The notes: generated from the sequence alone by a model not told the origin. DNA of 19,386 nt from Nitrospirales bacterium (GCA_029261305.1 JAJDBO010000199.1:1-19386), one strand, 5' to 3'. Positions 1-9,193 are shown, counted from the stretch's first letter. Translations and numbers: made by a program.

Positions 1-1765
1 CCTTGAGATCCTCCATATTTACTTCGGCGTCTCCAAGGTCTTTAGCAAACGGAGTGTAAAACTCGGAAATCGTCGAGACCCAGTTCTTTTCGCCTTCTTC
101 AATGTCATCCAGTTCGGATTCCATTTTAGCGGTAAATGCGACATCAAAGATTCGTGGGAAATAGGTGACTAATCGATTATTGACAGTTTGTCCCAATTCC
201 GTGGGTTTGAACCGCGCCTCGTCTTTTTCAACATATTGACGGTCTTGAATGGTGGAAATAATCGCGGCGTAGGTGGATGGCCGCCCAATTCCTTTTTCTT
301 CGAGTTCGCGGATCAACAAGGCCTCGTTGTAGCGTGGGGGTGGTTGCGTGAAATGTTGTTTTGGCAGGAGGCCCTGTTCTTCCACTTCAACAATGGTGAG
401 GTTGTCTCCCACGGCTAATTCAGGCAACCGTTTGGAATCTTCGTCATTGGCCGATGCTTGTGGATCTGGTGCCCCTTTCCCGGTCTCCGGGACATCAGTA
501 CCTTCGACATACACGCGTCGAAAGCCATCGAATTTTTCCACGGTTCCCGTCGCGCGGAATCCATATTCACCGGCTTGGATCGTGACCTTCGTGGCCTCGT
601 CCAGGCCTTTGGTCATTTGAGAAGCCAGGAAACGGTTCCAAATGAGTTTGTACAGTTTGTACAGGTCGTCTTCCAAAAATTGTTTGACGGATTCAGGATC
701 TCGTTGCGCCGATGTTGGGCGAATCGCCTCATGGGCTTCTTGAGCGGACTTGGCGGTTTTGTAGACATTCGGTTTGTCTGGGAGGTATTGATCTCCAAAT
801 CTCGTGCGAATGAGGTCGGCGGCTTCGGCTTGCGCCTCATTGGAAATTCGGGTGGAGTCGGTTCTCATATAGGTGATTAACCCGACCGGTCCTTCGTCTC
901 CAATTTCAATACCCTCATAGAGCCGTTGGGCCAACATCATGGTCTTTTTGGCGCTGAATCGCAGCTTCCTTGAAGCATCCTGTTGAAGACGACTCGTGAT
1001 AAATGGCGGCTGTGGGTTGCGACGCTTTTCGGTTTTATCAATAGCCGACACATTAAAGGTAGCATTCTGCAGAGCCGTCATGGCCCGATCTGATTCTTCC
1101 TGCGAGTGAATCTCTAAGGGTTCACCTTGAAACTCTTGCAAACGAGCCTCAAACATTGGCGGTTTGGGCCCTTGGAAGTTTGCCGTAATGGTCCAATACT
1201 CTATGGCTTCAAATGCGTCACGTTCGGTTTCTCGTTCACAGATGATCCGTACGGCTACAGATTGTACGCGTCCAGCGCTCAGTCCTCGGCGAACTTTTTT
1301 CCACAGCAGAGGGCTCAACATGTAACCCACAATGCGGTCCAACACACGACGGGCTTGTTGGGCGTTTACCTTTTTCATGTCAATAACCCCAGGCGACTCC
1401 AAAGCTTTTTTGATAGCCCCCTTGGTTATTTCATTGAAAAGTACGCGGTAGACTTTATCTGCTTTGCCATTTAATTCTTCGGCAATATGCCAGGCAATGG
1501 CCTCTCCTTCCCTATCCGGGTCAGGGGCTAGGTAGACCTTATCTGCCTTCTTGGCCTGGGTTTTAATCTCAGTGAGCGTTTTACTTTTTCCGCGGATGAC
1601 GACATATTGCGGTTTGAAGTCGTTTTCGACATCAATACCCAACTTACTCTTGGGTAAATCTTTCACATGTCCCACAGAGGCCAGCACCTGATAGCCACGA
1701 CCCAGATACTTTGAAATAGTTCGTGCTTTCGCTGGGGACTCAACAATGATTAGAGATTTCGCCAC
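1..1765 (-). CDS. topA: DNA topoisomerase I (type IA), C-terminal part cut by window edge
   Basis: Relaxes negatively supercoiled DNA by cutting one strand through a 5'-phosphotyrosine. The window holds the first 588 codons, and the stop lies beyond position 1. The start is a GTG at 1765 with an AAGGA ribosome site 10 nt upstream, giving VAKSLIIVESPAKARTI, the usual opening of the Toprim domain. The Toprim metal site DPDREGE is encoded near 1505-1530. The catalytic tyrosine is in GLITYMRTDS (codon at 869-871, about residue 299, close to Tyr319 of E. coli TopA). PPFITSRLQQDASRKL follows near 960-1010 and GIGRPSTYA near 270-295. I checked the reading frame at both ends, through 1-360 and 900-1020, and at the Toprim and tyrosine motifs; no stop appeared. 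The C-terminal zinc-ribbon region, if present, is outside. It follows dprA by 75 bp, a common pairing. Confidence 0.97.
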   Translation of the reverse strand, partial: MAKSLIIVESPAKARTISKYLGRGYQVLASVGHVKDLPKSKLGIDVENDFKPQYVVIRGKSKTLTEIKTQAKKADKVYLAPDPDREGEAIAWHIAEELNGKADKVYRVLFNEITKGAIKKALESPGVIDMKKVNAQQARRVLDRIVGYMLSPLLWKKVRRGLSAGRVQSVAVRIICERETERDAFEAIEYWTITANFQGPKPPMFEARLQEFQGEPLEIHSQEESDRAMTALQNATFNVSAIDKTEKRRNPQPPFITSRLQQDASRKLRFSAKKTMMLAQRLYEGIEIGDEGPVGLITYMRTDSTRISNEAQAEAADLIRTRFGDQYLPDKPNVYKTAKSAQEAHEAIRPTSAQRDPESVKQFLEDDLYKLYKLIWNRFLASQMTKGLDEATKVTIQAGEYGFRATGTVEKFDGFRRVYVEGTDVPETGKGAPDPQASANDEDSKRLPELAVGDNLTIVEVEEQGLLPKQHFTQPPPRYNEALLIRELEEKGIGRPSTYAAIISTIQDRQYVEKDEARFKPTELGQTVNNRLVTYFPRIFDVAFTAKMESELDDIEEGEKNWVSTISEFYTPFAKDLGDAEVNMEDLK

Positions 1766-1840
1766 AATGTGTTATTCCTTGTCTCTCCGATATGGTGAAC
1801 TGGATTTTCTTTGAATGTCGATATTACTGCACTGTAACGC

Positions 1841-2959
1841 TTATCGTCTTATATAACACGAACCTGGCACTTGCTGAACTACACCTTTAAGCTCAAGGGC
1901 CAATAAGATACCCATTACCTCGGCAGGAAGAAATCGGGCTTGAGCCAAGACTTCATCAACTGAGGTGGGGGTGTCCGTCACAAGGTCAAAGACTTCCTTT
2001 TCTTGCGTGCTGAGGTCTGAAGTGGGTTGAGGTGGCTCTGAGGCCGCATTCTTTACGTGATCCTGAAACGACTCGTCAAGTTGGGGGAGAAGCTCTTCAA
2101 TGATATCTCCTACGTTTTCAACGAGTTTGGCACCTTGTTTAATGAGGCCATGTGGCCCTTCATGTTTCCCTTCTTTGACGGATCCGGGCACCGCGAAGAC
2201 CTCGCGGTTTTGTTCAAGGGCATAGCGCGCCGTAATAAGTGATCCACTTTTTATGGTTGCTTGCGTCACGATGACCCCATAAGACAATCCACTGATAATG
2301 CGGTTGCGCCTAGGAAAATTAAATGGCTGCGGTGGGGTCCCTAATGAAAATTCAGAAGCTACGGCCCCTTGCGCCTCAATAGCTTGGCGAAGTTTTCCAT
2401 GTTCAGGGGGGTATGTGGTGTCAACGCCACATCCCAATACAGCTATCGTTCTTCCTCCAGCTTTGAGCGCTCCACGATGCGCGGCGGCATCGACTCCTCG
2501 TGCCATGCCGCTGACGATGGTAAAACCTACTGTCGCCAATGTCCGACTTAATTCTTCAGTGAAGGCCAGCCCAGTTGGGGTGGCCTTACGCGATCCCACT
2601 ATGGCAATGGCTCGATGATCATCAGGGCCAAGGGCTCCGCTCAAATACAATAGTGGTGGGGGATCGTGAATCCTGGACAGTTTTTCGGGATATTTCGGAT
2701 CGAGCACAGTGATCACCGAAATTCCTTGTTCTGGAATGCGACGAGCTTCCTTCTCGGCCTTTACCCGAGCTTGAGGAGGAGGTCCATCCTGAATTGCGGT
2801 GGCCACAAGTTTGGTAATGCCTCCTCGGCTCTGTAGCACTTGAACAGGAGCTGTCAGCACCGCCAGAGGAGATCCAAATTCTCGAACGAGCCTCGTGAGG
2901 GTTCCATCACTCAAACCTTTGACTGCTCGTAGAAGAAGCCATGGTTCGAGAGATTCCAC
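1841..2959 (-). CDS. dprA: DNA processing protein DprA (RecA loader on incoming single-stranded DNA)
   Basis: In transformable bacteria DprA binds incoming ssDNA and loads RecA; it is also widespread in bacteria not known to be transformable. The 372-residue protein has an N-terminal helical HhH/SAM-like part (about 1-75), a Rossmann core (about 80-290) and a C-terminal winged helix (about 315-370). Core signatures are IVGSRKATPTG (120-130), VSGMARGVDAAAH (149-161), FPRRNRIISGLS (215-226), SGSLITARYA (238-247) and VPGS (257-260). The usual acidic residue before the SGS loop (VEA in most members) is glutamine here (VTQA, Gln233). The start is GTG at 2959 with AGGAT about 6 nt upstream. It lies 129 bp after rng and 75 bp before topA. 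No competence genes are visible nearby, so a role in natural transformation cannot be judged from this window. Confidence 0.95.
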   Translation of the reverse strand: MESLEPWLLLRAVKGLSDGTLTRLVREFGSPLAVLTAPVQVLQSRGGITKLVATAIQDGPPPQARVKAEKEARRIPEQGISVITVLDPKYPEKLSRIHDPPPLLYLSGALGPDDHRAIAIVGSRKATPTGLAFTEELSRTLATVGFTIVSGMARGVDAAAHRGALKAGGRTIAVLGCGVDTTYPPEHGKLRQAIEAQGAVASEFSLGTPPQPFNFPRRNRIISGLSYGVIVTQATIKSGSLITARYALEQNREVFAVPGSVKEGKHEGPHGLIKQGAKLVENVGDIIEELLPQLDESFQDHVKNAASEPPQPTSDLSTQEKEVFDLVTDTPTSVDEVLAQARFLPAEVMGILLALELKGVVQQVPGSCYIRR

Positions 2960-3088
2960 AAATTATCCTAATCCAGTTTTTTGACTATGGTCTGTCTGTT
3001 CATCTCTCGTATTAAGAATCTTCACGGCTCTCTTTTTTACAAACGATAAGTGACCAGCAATGAGCGACAGCCATGTCTGGGATGAATG

Positions 3089-4615
3089 TTATCCCCGTAC
3101 CGCTCCCTCCAAGACCACGATATCATATTGCTCAAGATGCAAGAGTGGGTCGCCTTGAACGACAATTTGATGACGACATTCGCGTTCTAGTTGCTCGAGT
3201 CCTTCATGCTCAGTGTCTCGAAGCATATCCACAATAATGGGATTCGCTCCTATGACGACCTTTTGTTGGCCGGCACTTTTTCCAATCCGCCGAATATCAC
3301 GGAAAATATCATACACCACCGTGGTGGCTGATTTAGTGTACCCGCGCCCATCACAATCGGAGCATAGATCAGATAGGGTACGCAAGATATCTTCGCGCAC
3401 ACGTTCACGTGAAATCTCAATGAGCCCTAAATCTGTGATTCGGGATATGCGTGTCCGTGCTTTGTCTTTGGCCATGGAATCAACCATGGCGTGATAGACT
3501 TTGTCACGATTGCGTTCCCGCTCCATATCAATAAAATCAATAATGATGATGCCGCCGATCCCTCGAAGCTTGATTTGGTAGGCAATCTCTCGGGCTGCCT
3601 CCAGGTTATTTTTCAAAATCGTTTCTTCCTGATCCCGTTTCCCAACATACCGACCAGTGTTGACGTCCACGACGGTCATGGCTTCAGTATGGTCAATGAC
3701 AATATGGCCGCCTGACTTGAGCCACACCTTTCGGCTCAATGCCCTGGAGATTTCCATTTCGACGCCTAGATGATCAAAGAGGCCTTCTTCTTTGTCGTAA
3801 TGGAAAATGCGTGAAGTTTGTTCAGGAAGATAGCGTTTCACAAAGTCCCGCACGGCGTCACATTCCTCTTTCGAGTCAATGATGAGACGGTCAACTTTTT
3901 TGGTGAACAAGTCCCTGACTACCCGGAGAGTCAAACTAAGATCAGTATGTAGCATGGCTGGTGCAGGATGTTGTTCCTGCTTTTTCAAAATGTCCTGCCA
4001 CAGAGCAGTCAAAAAGTCTACGTCTGATCGAAGATCTTCTTCACTCACGCCCTCACTCACGGTTCGAACAATATATCCGTAGCCCGGTTCTCGGATTCGT
4101 TTCATGATATCTTTGAGGCGTGCGCGTTCTTCGTCTTTCGCAATTCGACGAGAAATCCCTACATGATCTACATTGGGCATCAGCACCAAAAATCTTCCGG
4201 GCAAGGAACAATAGGATGTGACTCTTGGACCCTTGGTCATAATCGGGCCCTTTGAGATCTGAACCATCAGTTCTTGTCCCTCTTCTATGAGCTGTTCAAT
4301 GGGAAGAATGTTTTGTCGTCGGGGGCGTGGAAGTTCAGGGCCTTTGTCGTCATCATCACTATCGACCAAGATGTCTCCTGGCTCTGTGCCAATCGAGAGA
4401 TCAGAGACATGAACGAACGCGGCCCGTTCTAACCCGATATCGAGAAATGCGGCTTGCATCCCTGGTAACACTTTGACGACTTTGCCTTTGTAGACATCTC
4501 CGACAAAATCCTTTTTCTTGGCACGGTCCACATACAATTCCGTGACCACCTTGTTGTCTAGTACTGCCACCCGCGTTTCTTGCGGGTTGACATTAATCGC
4601 TATTTCTACACCCAT
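3089..4615 (-). CDS. rng: Ribonuclease G (RNase E/G family endoribonuclease)
   Basis: Cuts single-stranded A/U-rich RNA and contributes to 5' maturation of 16S rRNA and to mRNA decay. The protein has 508 residues, against about 490 for E. coli RNase G, and lacks the long RNase E degradosome tail. An S1 domain begins at about 39 (DVYKGKVVKVLPGMQAAFLDIG) and carries an acidic loop with DSDDDD at 85-90. The metal-binding catalytic aspartates are Asp317 (VVDVNTG) and Asp360 (IIIIDFIDM), 43 apart as in RNase E. Cys418 and Cys421 (CSDC, 58 after Asp360) form the zinc-link that dimerises the enzyme. The start is ATG at 4615 with a strong AAGGAG 5 nt upstream. The gene follows the mre/mrd/rod cluster, as cafA/rng does in many proteobacteria. 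The 124-bp gap to rodA may hold its own promoter, but I see no convincing one. Confidence 0.96.
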   Translation of the reverse strand: MGVEIAINVNPQETRVAVLDNKVVTELYVDRAKKKDFVGDVYKGKVVKVLPGMQAAFLDIGLERAAFVHVSDLSIGTEPGDILVDSDDDDKGPELPRPRRQNILPIEQLIEEGQELMVQISKGPIMTKGPRVTSYCSLPGRFLVLMPNVDHVGISRRIAKDEERARLKDIMKRIREPGYGYIVRTVSEGVSEEDLRSDVDFLTALWQDILKKQEQHPAPAMLHTDLSLTLRVVRDLFTKKVDRLIIDSKEECDAVRDFVKRYLPEQTSRIFHYDKEEGLFDHLGVEMEISRALSRKVWLKSGGHIVIDHTEAMTVVDVNTGRYVGKRDQEETILKNNLEAAREIAYQIKLRGIGGIIIIDFIDMERERNRDKVYHAMVDSMAKDKARTRISRITDLGLIEISRERVREDILRTLSDLCSDCDGRGYTKSATTVVYDIFRDIRRIGKSAGQQKVVIGANPIIVDMLRDTEHEGLEQLERECRHQIVVQGDPLLHLEQYDIVVLEGAVRG

Positions 4616-4739
4616 ACCGGCTCCTTAGACTCCGAGCATGGTAGGACCATGAACTTAATGTCATGAATAGGGCTGCGCAATAGCAAAAACCTTTTCATGA
4701 TGGAGACAAGTCCTGCCTACACTCCGAGATTAGTTGAGA

Positions 4740-5849
4740 TTATTGAATCAAGGTCATTCGGCGCCGTTTCACGCTCAGCAATAAGCCCAAGGCGGCCATT
4801 GTCATAATTGTCGCACTGCCCCCGTAACTCAATAAGGGCAAGGGAATACCAACAATGGGCGCGAGGCCAACGGTCATGCCGATGTTGACCACCACATTAA
4901 ACGCAATCATGCCTACAACTCCCACCGCCAAAAGCGCACCTAACATATCTTTGGCTTTTGAGGCGATGTCGAGGCCAAGTAAAAATAATGTTAAAAACAG
5001 CAAGATTAAGACGACGGCACCTAAAAATCCCCATTCTTCTGCAAACACCGCAAACACAAAATCCGTATGACCTTCAGGGAGAAATTTAAATTGGGTTTGT
5101 GTTCCGCCATGAAGGCCTTTACCCATGAGTTCTCCCGAGCCAATGGCAATACGCGACTGTAATCCTTGATATCCTTTGCCACCCGTATCATAAGCCGGGT
5201 CAACAAAACTGAAAATTCGTTCTTTTTGATAATCGTGGAGTGATCCCCACAGCTCGCCCCAGGCAAAGGGAAAAATCATGAGCGCTGTAAGCAAGACGAG
5301 ACCAAAGGCCTTTGATTTTACTCCTACGGCAAGAAGAAGAATAATGTAAATAGCGATAAAACTCAGACTGCTTCCTAAGTCCGGTTGTTTAAGAATGAGA
5401 AAGAATCCCGGAAGGGCCAGCAGGCCAGGAACAATGACCCGATAGAGCCATCCACTGCGGACCTGGGAAGCATAATAAGAGGATAACATGAGCAAGAGGG
5501 GCAATTTGACAAATTCTGATGGCTGGATGGCCACAGGCCCCAAAGAAATCCAACGTTGAGCCCCTCGGCTTGTTTTTCCGCTTAACATCACGACCAGCAA
5601 CAAGAGAAGCCCCAGCCCATAGAGAATGTATGAGAGCCTGGCTAGTTTGTGGTAGTCCATGCTGGCAACAACGACAAATGCTAAGGTTCCGACCCCGATC
5701 CACAATCCCTGCTTGGCAAAAATCGGGAACTTACTTCCTTGTCCATTTGCAGTCACACTGTATATCGTGAGGACCCCAATACAAAGAAGTGCGACAATCA
5801 CGCCAAGCAGTGACCAATCTACTCCATCAAATCTTCGAGTTCGCGTCAC
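4740..5849 (-). CDS. rodA: SEDS peptidoglycan glycosyltransferase RodA
   Basis: Polymerises lipid II into glycan strands during lateral wall growth, working with PBP2. It is an integral membrane protein with about ten hydrophobic segments. SEDS signatures include GAQRWISLG and QPSEFVK after the third segment, KQPDLGSSLSF, and the periplasmic-loop block GKGLHGGTQTQFKFLPEGHTDF, whose aspartate (about residue 263) matches essential Asp262 of E. coli RodA. LPLLSYGGSA comes near the end. The reading frame is open from GTG 5897, but I place the start at GTG 5849. That start has AAAGGA 7 nt upstream, lies 19 bp after the mrdA stop, and gives 369 residues, the normal length. The longer version would add 16 residues overlapping mrdA and lacks a well-placed ribosome site. 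Confidence 0.95.
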   Translation of the reverse strand: MTRTRRFDGVDWSLLGVIVALLCIGVLTIYSVTANGQGSKFPIFAKQGLWIGVGTLAFVVVASMDYHKLARLSYILYGLGLLLLLVVMLSGKTSRGAQRWISLGPVAIQPSEFVKLPLLLMLSSYYASQVRSGWLYRVIVPGLLALPGFFLILKQPDLGSSLSFIAIYIILLLAVGVKSKAFGLVLLTALMIFPFAWGELWGSLHDYQKERIFSFVDPAYDTGGKGYQGLQSRIAIGSGELMGKGLHGGTQTQFKFLPEGHTDFVFAVFAEEWGFLGAVVLILLFLTLFLLGLDIASKAKDMLGALLAVGVVGMIAFNVVVNIGMTVGLAPIVGIPLPLLSYGGSATIMTMAALGLLLSVKRRRMTLIQ

Positions 5850-5868
5850 GAGATTATCCTTTAACGAT

Positions 5869-7731
5869 TCACAAGACTGGCCTTTTCGTATTTTCACGCG
5901 AAAGGGGGCTCTCTCCTACTGGATTCACATTCCCGTTCTTCTTGATAAAAGCCTCGATTAATTCTCGTGCAAGGGGAGCTGCGGCAGAACCACCATGTCC
6001 ACTATGCTCGGCCAGAACGGCCACGGCGATTTGCGGATTATCAAATGGAGCATAGGACACGAACCAAGCGTGGTCTCGAAACTCCTTTGGAGTGTCTTTT
6101 TCCTTGTCAGGGCGAAGCGCCACGACTTGGGATGTCCCAGTTTTTCCGGCAATGGTGACCAGTGGAGAGTTGGCACGACGTGCGGTTCCTTCTGAAACGA
6201 CAGATGCGAGGGAACGTTGAATTCCTTCCACAAACGCCGGCTTGAGACCCAATGGTGTGGCTGGGGGTGTTGGCCATGTTTCGATCTGACCGGTACTTCG
6301 GTGTCGTACCCCTCGAATTAATCGAGGTTGATGCGCTACGCCATTATTACCGATGGTGGCAATCACCTGTGCCATTTGTATCGGGGTCGTTGTCACGAAC
6401 CCTTGTCCAATGGAAACCGATATGGTTTCTCCTGGGTACCACGGCTCTCCACGAGCCTTCTGTTTCCATTCAGGTGAAGGGGCAATGCCAGGGTGTTCGG
6501 ATGGCAAATCAATCCCTGTTTTTTTGCCCAACCCAAATAGTTTGGCGTAGGTGGCGATGGTGTCAATACCCAGCCGGTGTCCCATTTTATAAAAATACAC
6601 GTCACAGGATTGCATCATGGCTTTGTGGAGATCCACAGTCCCATGCCCACTTGCCTTCCAGTCACGATAGGTTCGGCGTCCGAATCGAAACCGTCCGTTG
6701 CATTGAATGGTGTCGGATATATCAACCGTATTGGTTTCTAGCGCTGCTGCAGCCATAATAATTTTAAATGTCGATCCGGGAGGATACAGTCCTTGTATGG
6801 CTCGGTTGGTCAGTGGATGTCTTTTGTCTTGAAGAATTTTTTGCCAGTCTTTAGATCGTAGCCCTCGAGACAGGGTATTCGGGTCAAAACTTGGGCGACT
6901 CGCCAATGCGAGGGTTTCCCCAGTCTTAGGATCTAAGGCTACGATAGCACCCGCCTCCACTCCCAACAAATCTTCGGCCAGTCGCTGGAGATCAAAATCG
7001 ATGGTCAGATAGAGGTCATGCCCAGCTTGTGGTTTGTCAACCGAAATCGTTCGTTTCTCGTGCCCTAAGGCGTCCACTTCGATGAGCTTGCTTCCCGCTT
7101 GTCCTCGCAGGAGTTGGTCGTACTCGCGTTCCACTCCATATTGGCCAACAATGCTTCCCTGGTGAAGGCCTTCAAAATACTTTTTGGACATTTGTCGTTC
7201 AGACACTTCACCCACATATCCAACCACATGGGCGGCATAGGGACCTTGGGGATTATTCCGTTGAAATTCCGGTTGCACCACGACACCTGGCAAAGTCAGG
7301 CGATGGGATTCAATGAGGGCAGCCTCGCGAAGCGTGAGGCCACCTTTTAATTTTATTCGAGTCCGACTACTCCTAGTCCGAATCGTTTCGCTTACCTCAG
7401 ATGCCTCAATATCCAGATACTCGACGAGTTTTTCTATGAGGGTTTTTCGATCCTTGACATCCTTCAGCTCCACATACAAGTTAAAACTTGGAACATTATT
7501 CGCGAGAAGTTTTCCATTTCGATCGTAAATGAGCCCGCGGGCGGGATGTAGTAGAATAGAGCGCGTTCGATTGTCTTGCGAAAGTTCAAGATAATGTGGC
7601 CCATCGCGAACCTGTAACTGCCACAAGCGTAAGGTCAACAGGCTAATGACGACCAATACCCCGACTTTTAGGAATACTAGTCGTTGTTGAATATCGGATA
7701 ATCCGCTTTGCTGAAATCCACTATCACTCAT
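5869..7731 (-). CDS. mrdA: Penicillin-binding protein 2, class B peptidoglycan transpeptidase
   Basis: Cross-links peptide stems in the periplasm during elongation and is RodA's partner. The protein has 620 residues: a short cytoplasmic start, one membrane anchor (about 20-36), the pedestal/dimerisation domain (about 60-235, beginning PARGLIYDRNGKLLANN) and the transpeptidase domain (about 255-595). The penicilloyl-serine motif is Ser320-Thr-Phe-Lys323 in YPPGSTFKI. The second motif is Ser375-Cys-Asp377 in SCDVYFYKMG, where PBP2 enzymes carry SxD instead of SxN. The third is Lys530-Thr-Gly in AGKTGTSQ. The start is ATG at 7731 with a modest GGAT about 6 nt before it. It follows mreD by 49 bp and is followed after 19 bp by rodA, the standard elongasome order. 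Confidence 0.97.
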   Translation of the reverse strand: MSDSGFQQSGLSDIQQRLVFLKVGVLVVISLLTLRLWQLQVRDGPHYLELSQDNRTRSILLHPARGLIYDRNGKLLANNVPSFNLYVELKDVKDRKTLIEKLVEYLDIEASEVSETIRTRSSRTRIKLKGGLTLREAALIESHRLTLPGVVVQPEFQRNNPQGPYAAHVVGYVGEVSERQMSKKYFEGLHQGSIVGQYGVEREYDQLLRGQAGSKLIEVDALGHEKRTISVDKPQAGHDLYLTIDFDLQRLAEDLLGVEAGAIVALDPKTGETLALASRPSFDPNTLSRGLRSKDWQKILQDKRHPLTNRAIQGLYPPGSTFKIIMAAAALETNTVDISDTIQCNGRFRFGRRTYRDWKASGHGTVDLHKAMMQSCDVYFYKMGHRLGIDTIATYAKLFGLGKKTGIDLPSEHPGIAPSPEWKQKARGEPWYPGETISVSIGQGFVTTTPIQMAQVIATIGNNGVAHQPRLIRGVRHRSTGQIETWPTPPATPLGLKPAFVEGIQRSLASVVSEGTARRANSPLVTIAGKTGTSQVVALRPDKEKDTPKEFRDHAWFVSYAPFDNPQIAVAVLAEHSGHGGSAAAPLARELIEAFIKKNGNVNPVGESPLSRENTKRPVL

Positions 7732-7780
7732 TTCGCATCCATGTCTGGGCGACTAAAATTGTAGGTTCCATGGTTTGTTG

Positions 7781-8281
7781 CTAGCCTCTTTCATATAGGC
7801 TGACGGATTCTGGCGACCAACGAGTAATGACCCAATGGGCGGCGACGGCCACGAGTCCATCAAAAAGGGCTTGGGGTAAAAGGATTGAGGGAAAACCTTG
7901 CAGCACGTCCCACAACTCCATTCCTACTCTTGAAGACACTAAAAATATTACACCAGAAAACAGCGAAAAGATGGTCATGAGCAGAAAGGCTGAATGGGAT
8001 GCCGCATTGGCTAAGTTTTTGGCGATCAATCCGGCTAAGAACCCCACGCCGGACTTGGTTATGGTATTCAGCCACAGGTCGCTAGCGGAAAACAGATCTT
8101 GGGTAAACCCAAGCCCAAATCCTAAGAGCAATCCATAGACTTGTCCGGTGAGCAATCCTGTCAAACATGCGGCGATGAGACAAAGATCGGGACGAATCCC
8201 AAACGGACTCACCCGCCCTAGCACGGTGGCTTGGAGGGGGACGAGTAAAAGAATTAAGCCAAGAAAGATTCCGGTCTTCAT
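7781..8281 (-). CDS. mreD: Rod-shape-determining membrane protein MreD
   Basis: A small inner-membrane partner of MreC in the elongasome. The 166-residue protein is almost entirely hydrophobic, with about five membrane segments (approximately 3-20, 31-60, 71-88, 97-116 and 137-152). It has the MreD-like GIRPDLCLIAACLTGLLTG near the start, and GQVYGLLLGFGLGFTQDLFSA resembles the G-x3-G-F-x-x-G-L-x-D-L pattern of the family. Its ATG overlaps the mreC stop (ATGA at 8278-8281), which points to coupled translation. MreD sequences diverge strongly, so the call leans on position between mreC and mrdA as well as topology. Confidence 0.93.
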   Translation of the reverse strand: MKTGIFLGLILLLVPLQATVLGRVSPFGIRPDLCLIAACLTGLLTGQVYGLLLGFGLGFTQDLFSASDLWLNTITKSGVGFLAGLIAKNLANAASHSAFLLMTIFSLFSGVIFLVSSRVGMELWDVLQGFPSILLPQALFDGLVAVAAHWVITRWSPESVSLYERG

Positions 8282-9180
8282 GAATCCTTAGGTTTTTCCT
8301 CAGGAGAGGTCAGGACATTCTCAATCGATTCGGTATCTTCCGACCGTTGTGGTGAAATGAGGATTAAGACTTCTTCCAATTTCCCAAAATCGACTACAGG
8401 TGCTACTCGAGCAGTTTGAAAGAGGTCGCCTTCTTGCTCCCCAACGTGGAGGACTTGTCCAATGAGAATCCCGCGAGGAAATCCTCCGGTGAGTCCTGAT
8501 GTCACGACCGCATCCCCTTCTTTCACGGCAGCTAACGGGGGAATATACTTCATCCGAACGGATCCCTGGGCTGTGCCCTGAATAATGCCTTCGTCTCGTG
8601 TTCGTTGGACGAGGCCGGTCACGGCGACATTTGGGTCAGTAATTAACAGGGCAATACTGGTTGAACTGGCGACTTTCACGATGTTCCCGACGATCCCAGC
8701 TGAGGTGACTACGCCCATTTCTACGGCCACACCATGATCCTCGCCCTTGTTTAAGATGACACCGCGATACCAATTCGAGGCGCTTCGGCCAATCACCCGC
8801 GCAGCGAGGGTAGGAAGAGAACTTTCTTCTTGAAACTCAAGTAATGCCGATAAACGCTGAGAGGCTAAGGCCTGTTCGCGGAGTTGGTTCAATTCTCCTT
8901 CCAATTCCTGAATCCTGGATTGCAGTTGTTGATTCTGGTCATAGATGCCTTGCACCGCGATATATTTGTTCCACCAATTGCGGACCCCACGGTCTACTCC
9001 TGCCAACATCTCCAAAGGGATGCTGACAACGTCTGCCACAGGCCTACCAAGATGTTGGAGGAGAAATTGCGTTTGTCGAGGAAGGAGAAACAGCAGTACC
9101 ATGGCGACAATCATCACGATCACCACCAGTCGCCTTGTGCGGGTACTCCAGAGGACTAAAGGCCGGACCCGGCCGATCAT
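8278..9180 (-). CDS. mreC: Rod-shape-determining protein MreC
   Basis: A bitopic membrane protein that connects MreB filaments to PBP2/RodA and activates them from the periplasm. The 300-residue protein has a positively charged cytoplasmic start, one membrane helix (about 18-34) and a periplasmic coiled coil (about 78-115, with QNQQLQSRIQELEGELNQLR). The beta-rich domains follow (about 120-275). They hold the typical ARVIGRSASNWYRGVILNKG, GVVTSAGIVGNIVKV, and DAVVTSGLTGGFPRGILIGQV blocks. The last 25 residues are acidic and probably disordered. The start is ATG at 9180 with AAGGGA about 9 nt upstream, 13 bp after the mreB stop. The stop overlaps the mreD start. Confidence 0.97.
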   Translation of the reverse strand: MIGRVRPLVLWSTRTRRLVVIVMIVAMVLLFLLPRQTQFLLQHLGRPVADVVSIPLEMLAGVDRGVRNWWNKYIAVQGIYDQNQQLQSRIQELEGELNQLREQALASQRLSALLEFQEESSLPTLAARVIGRSASNWYRGVILNKGEDHGVAVEMGVVTSAGIVGNIVKVASSTSIALLITDPNVAVTGLVQRTRDEGIIQGTAQGSVRMKYIPPLAAVKEGDAVVTSGLTGGFPRGILIGQVLHVGEQEGDLFQTARVAPVVDFGKLEEVLILISPQRSEDTESIENVLTSPEEKPKDS

Positions 9181-9193
9181 CGATATGCGTCCC

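Noticed and set aside
188..1474. Several plus-strand frames (188-418, 348-620, 458-880, 1127-1474) at the left edge
   Set aside because: They lie antisense to the topA reading frame, which shows all expected type IA motifs; they have no motifs of their own.
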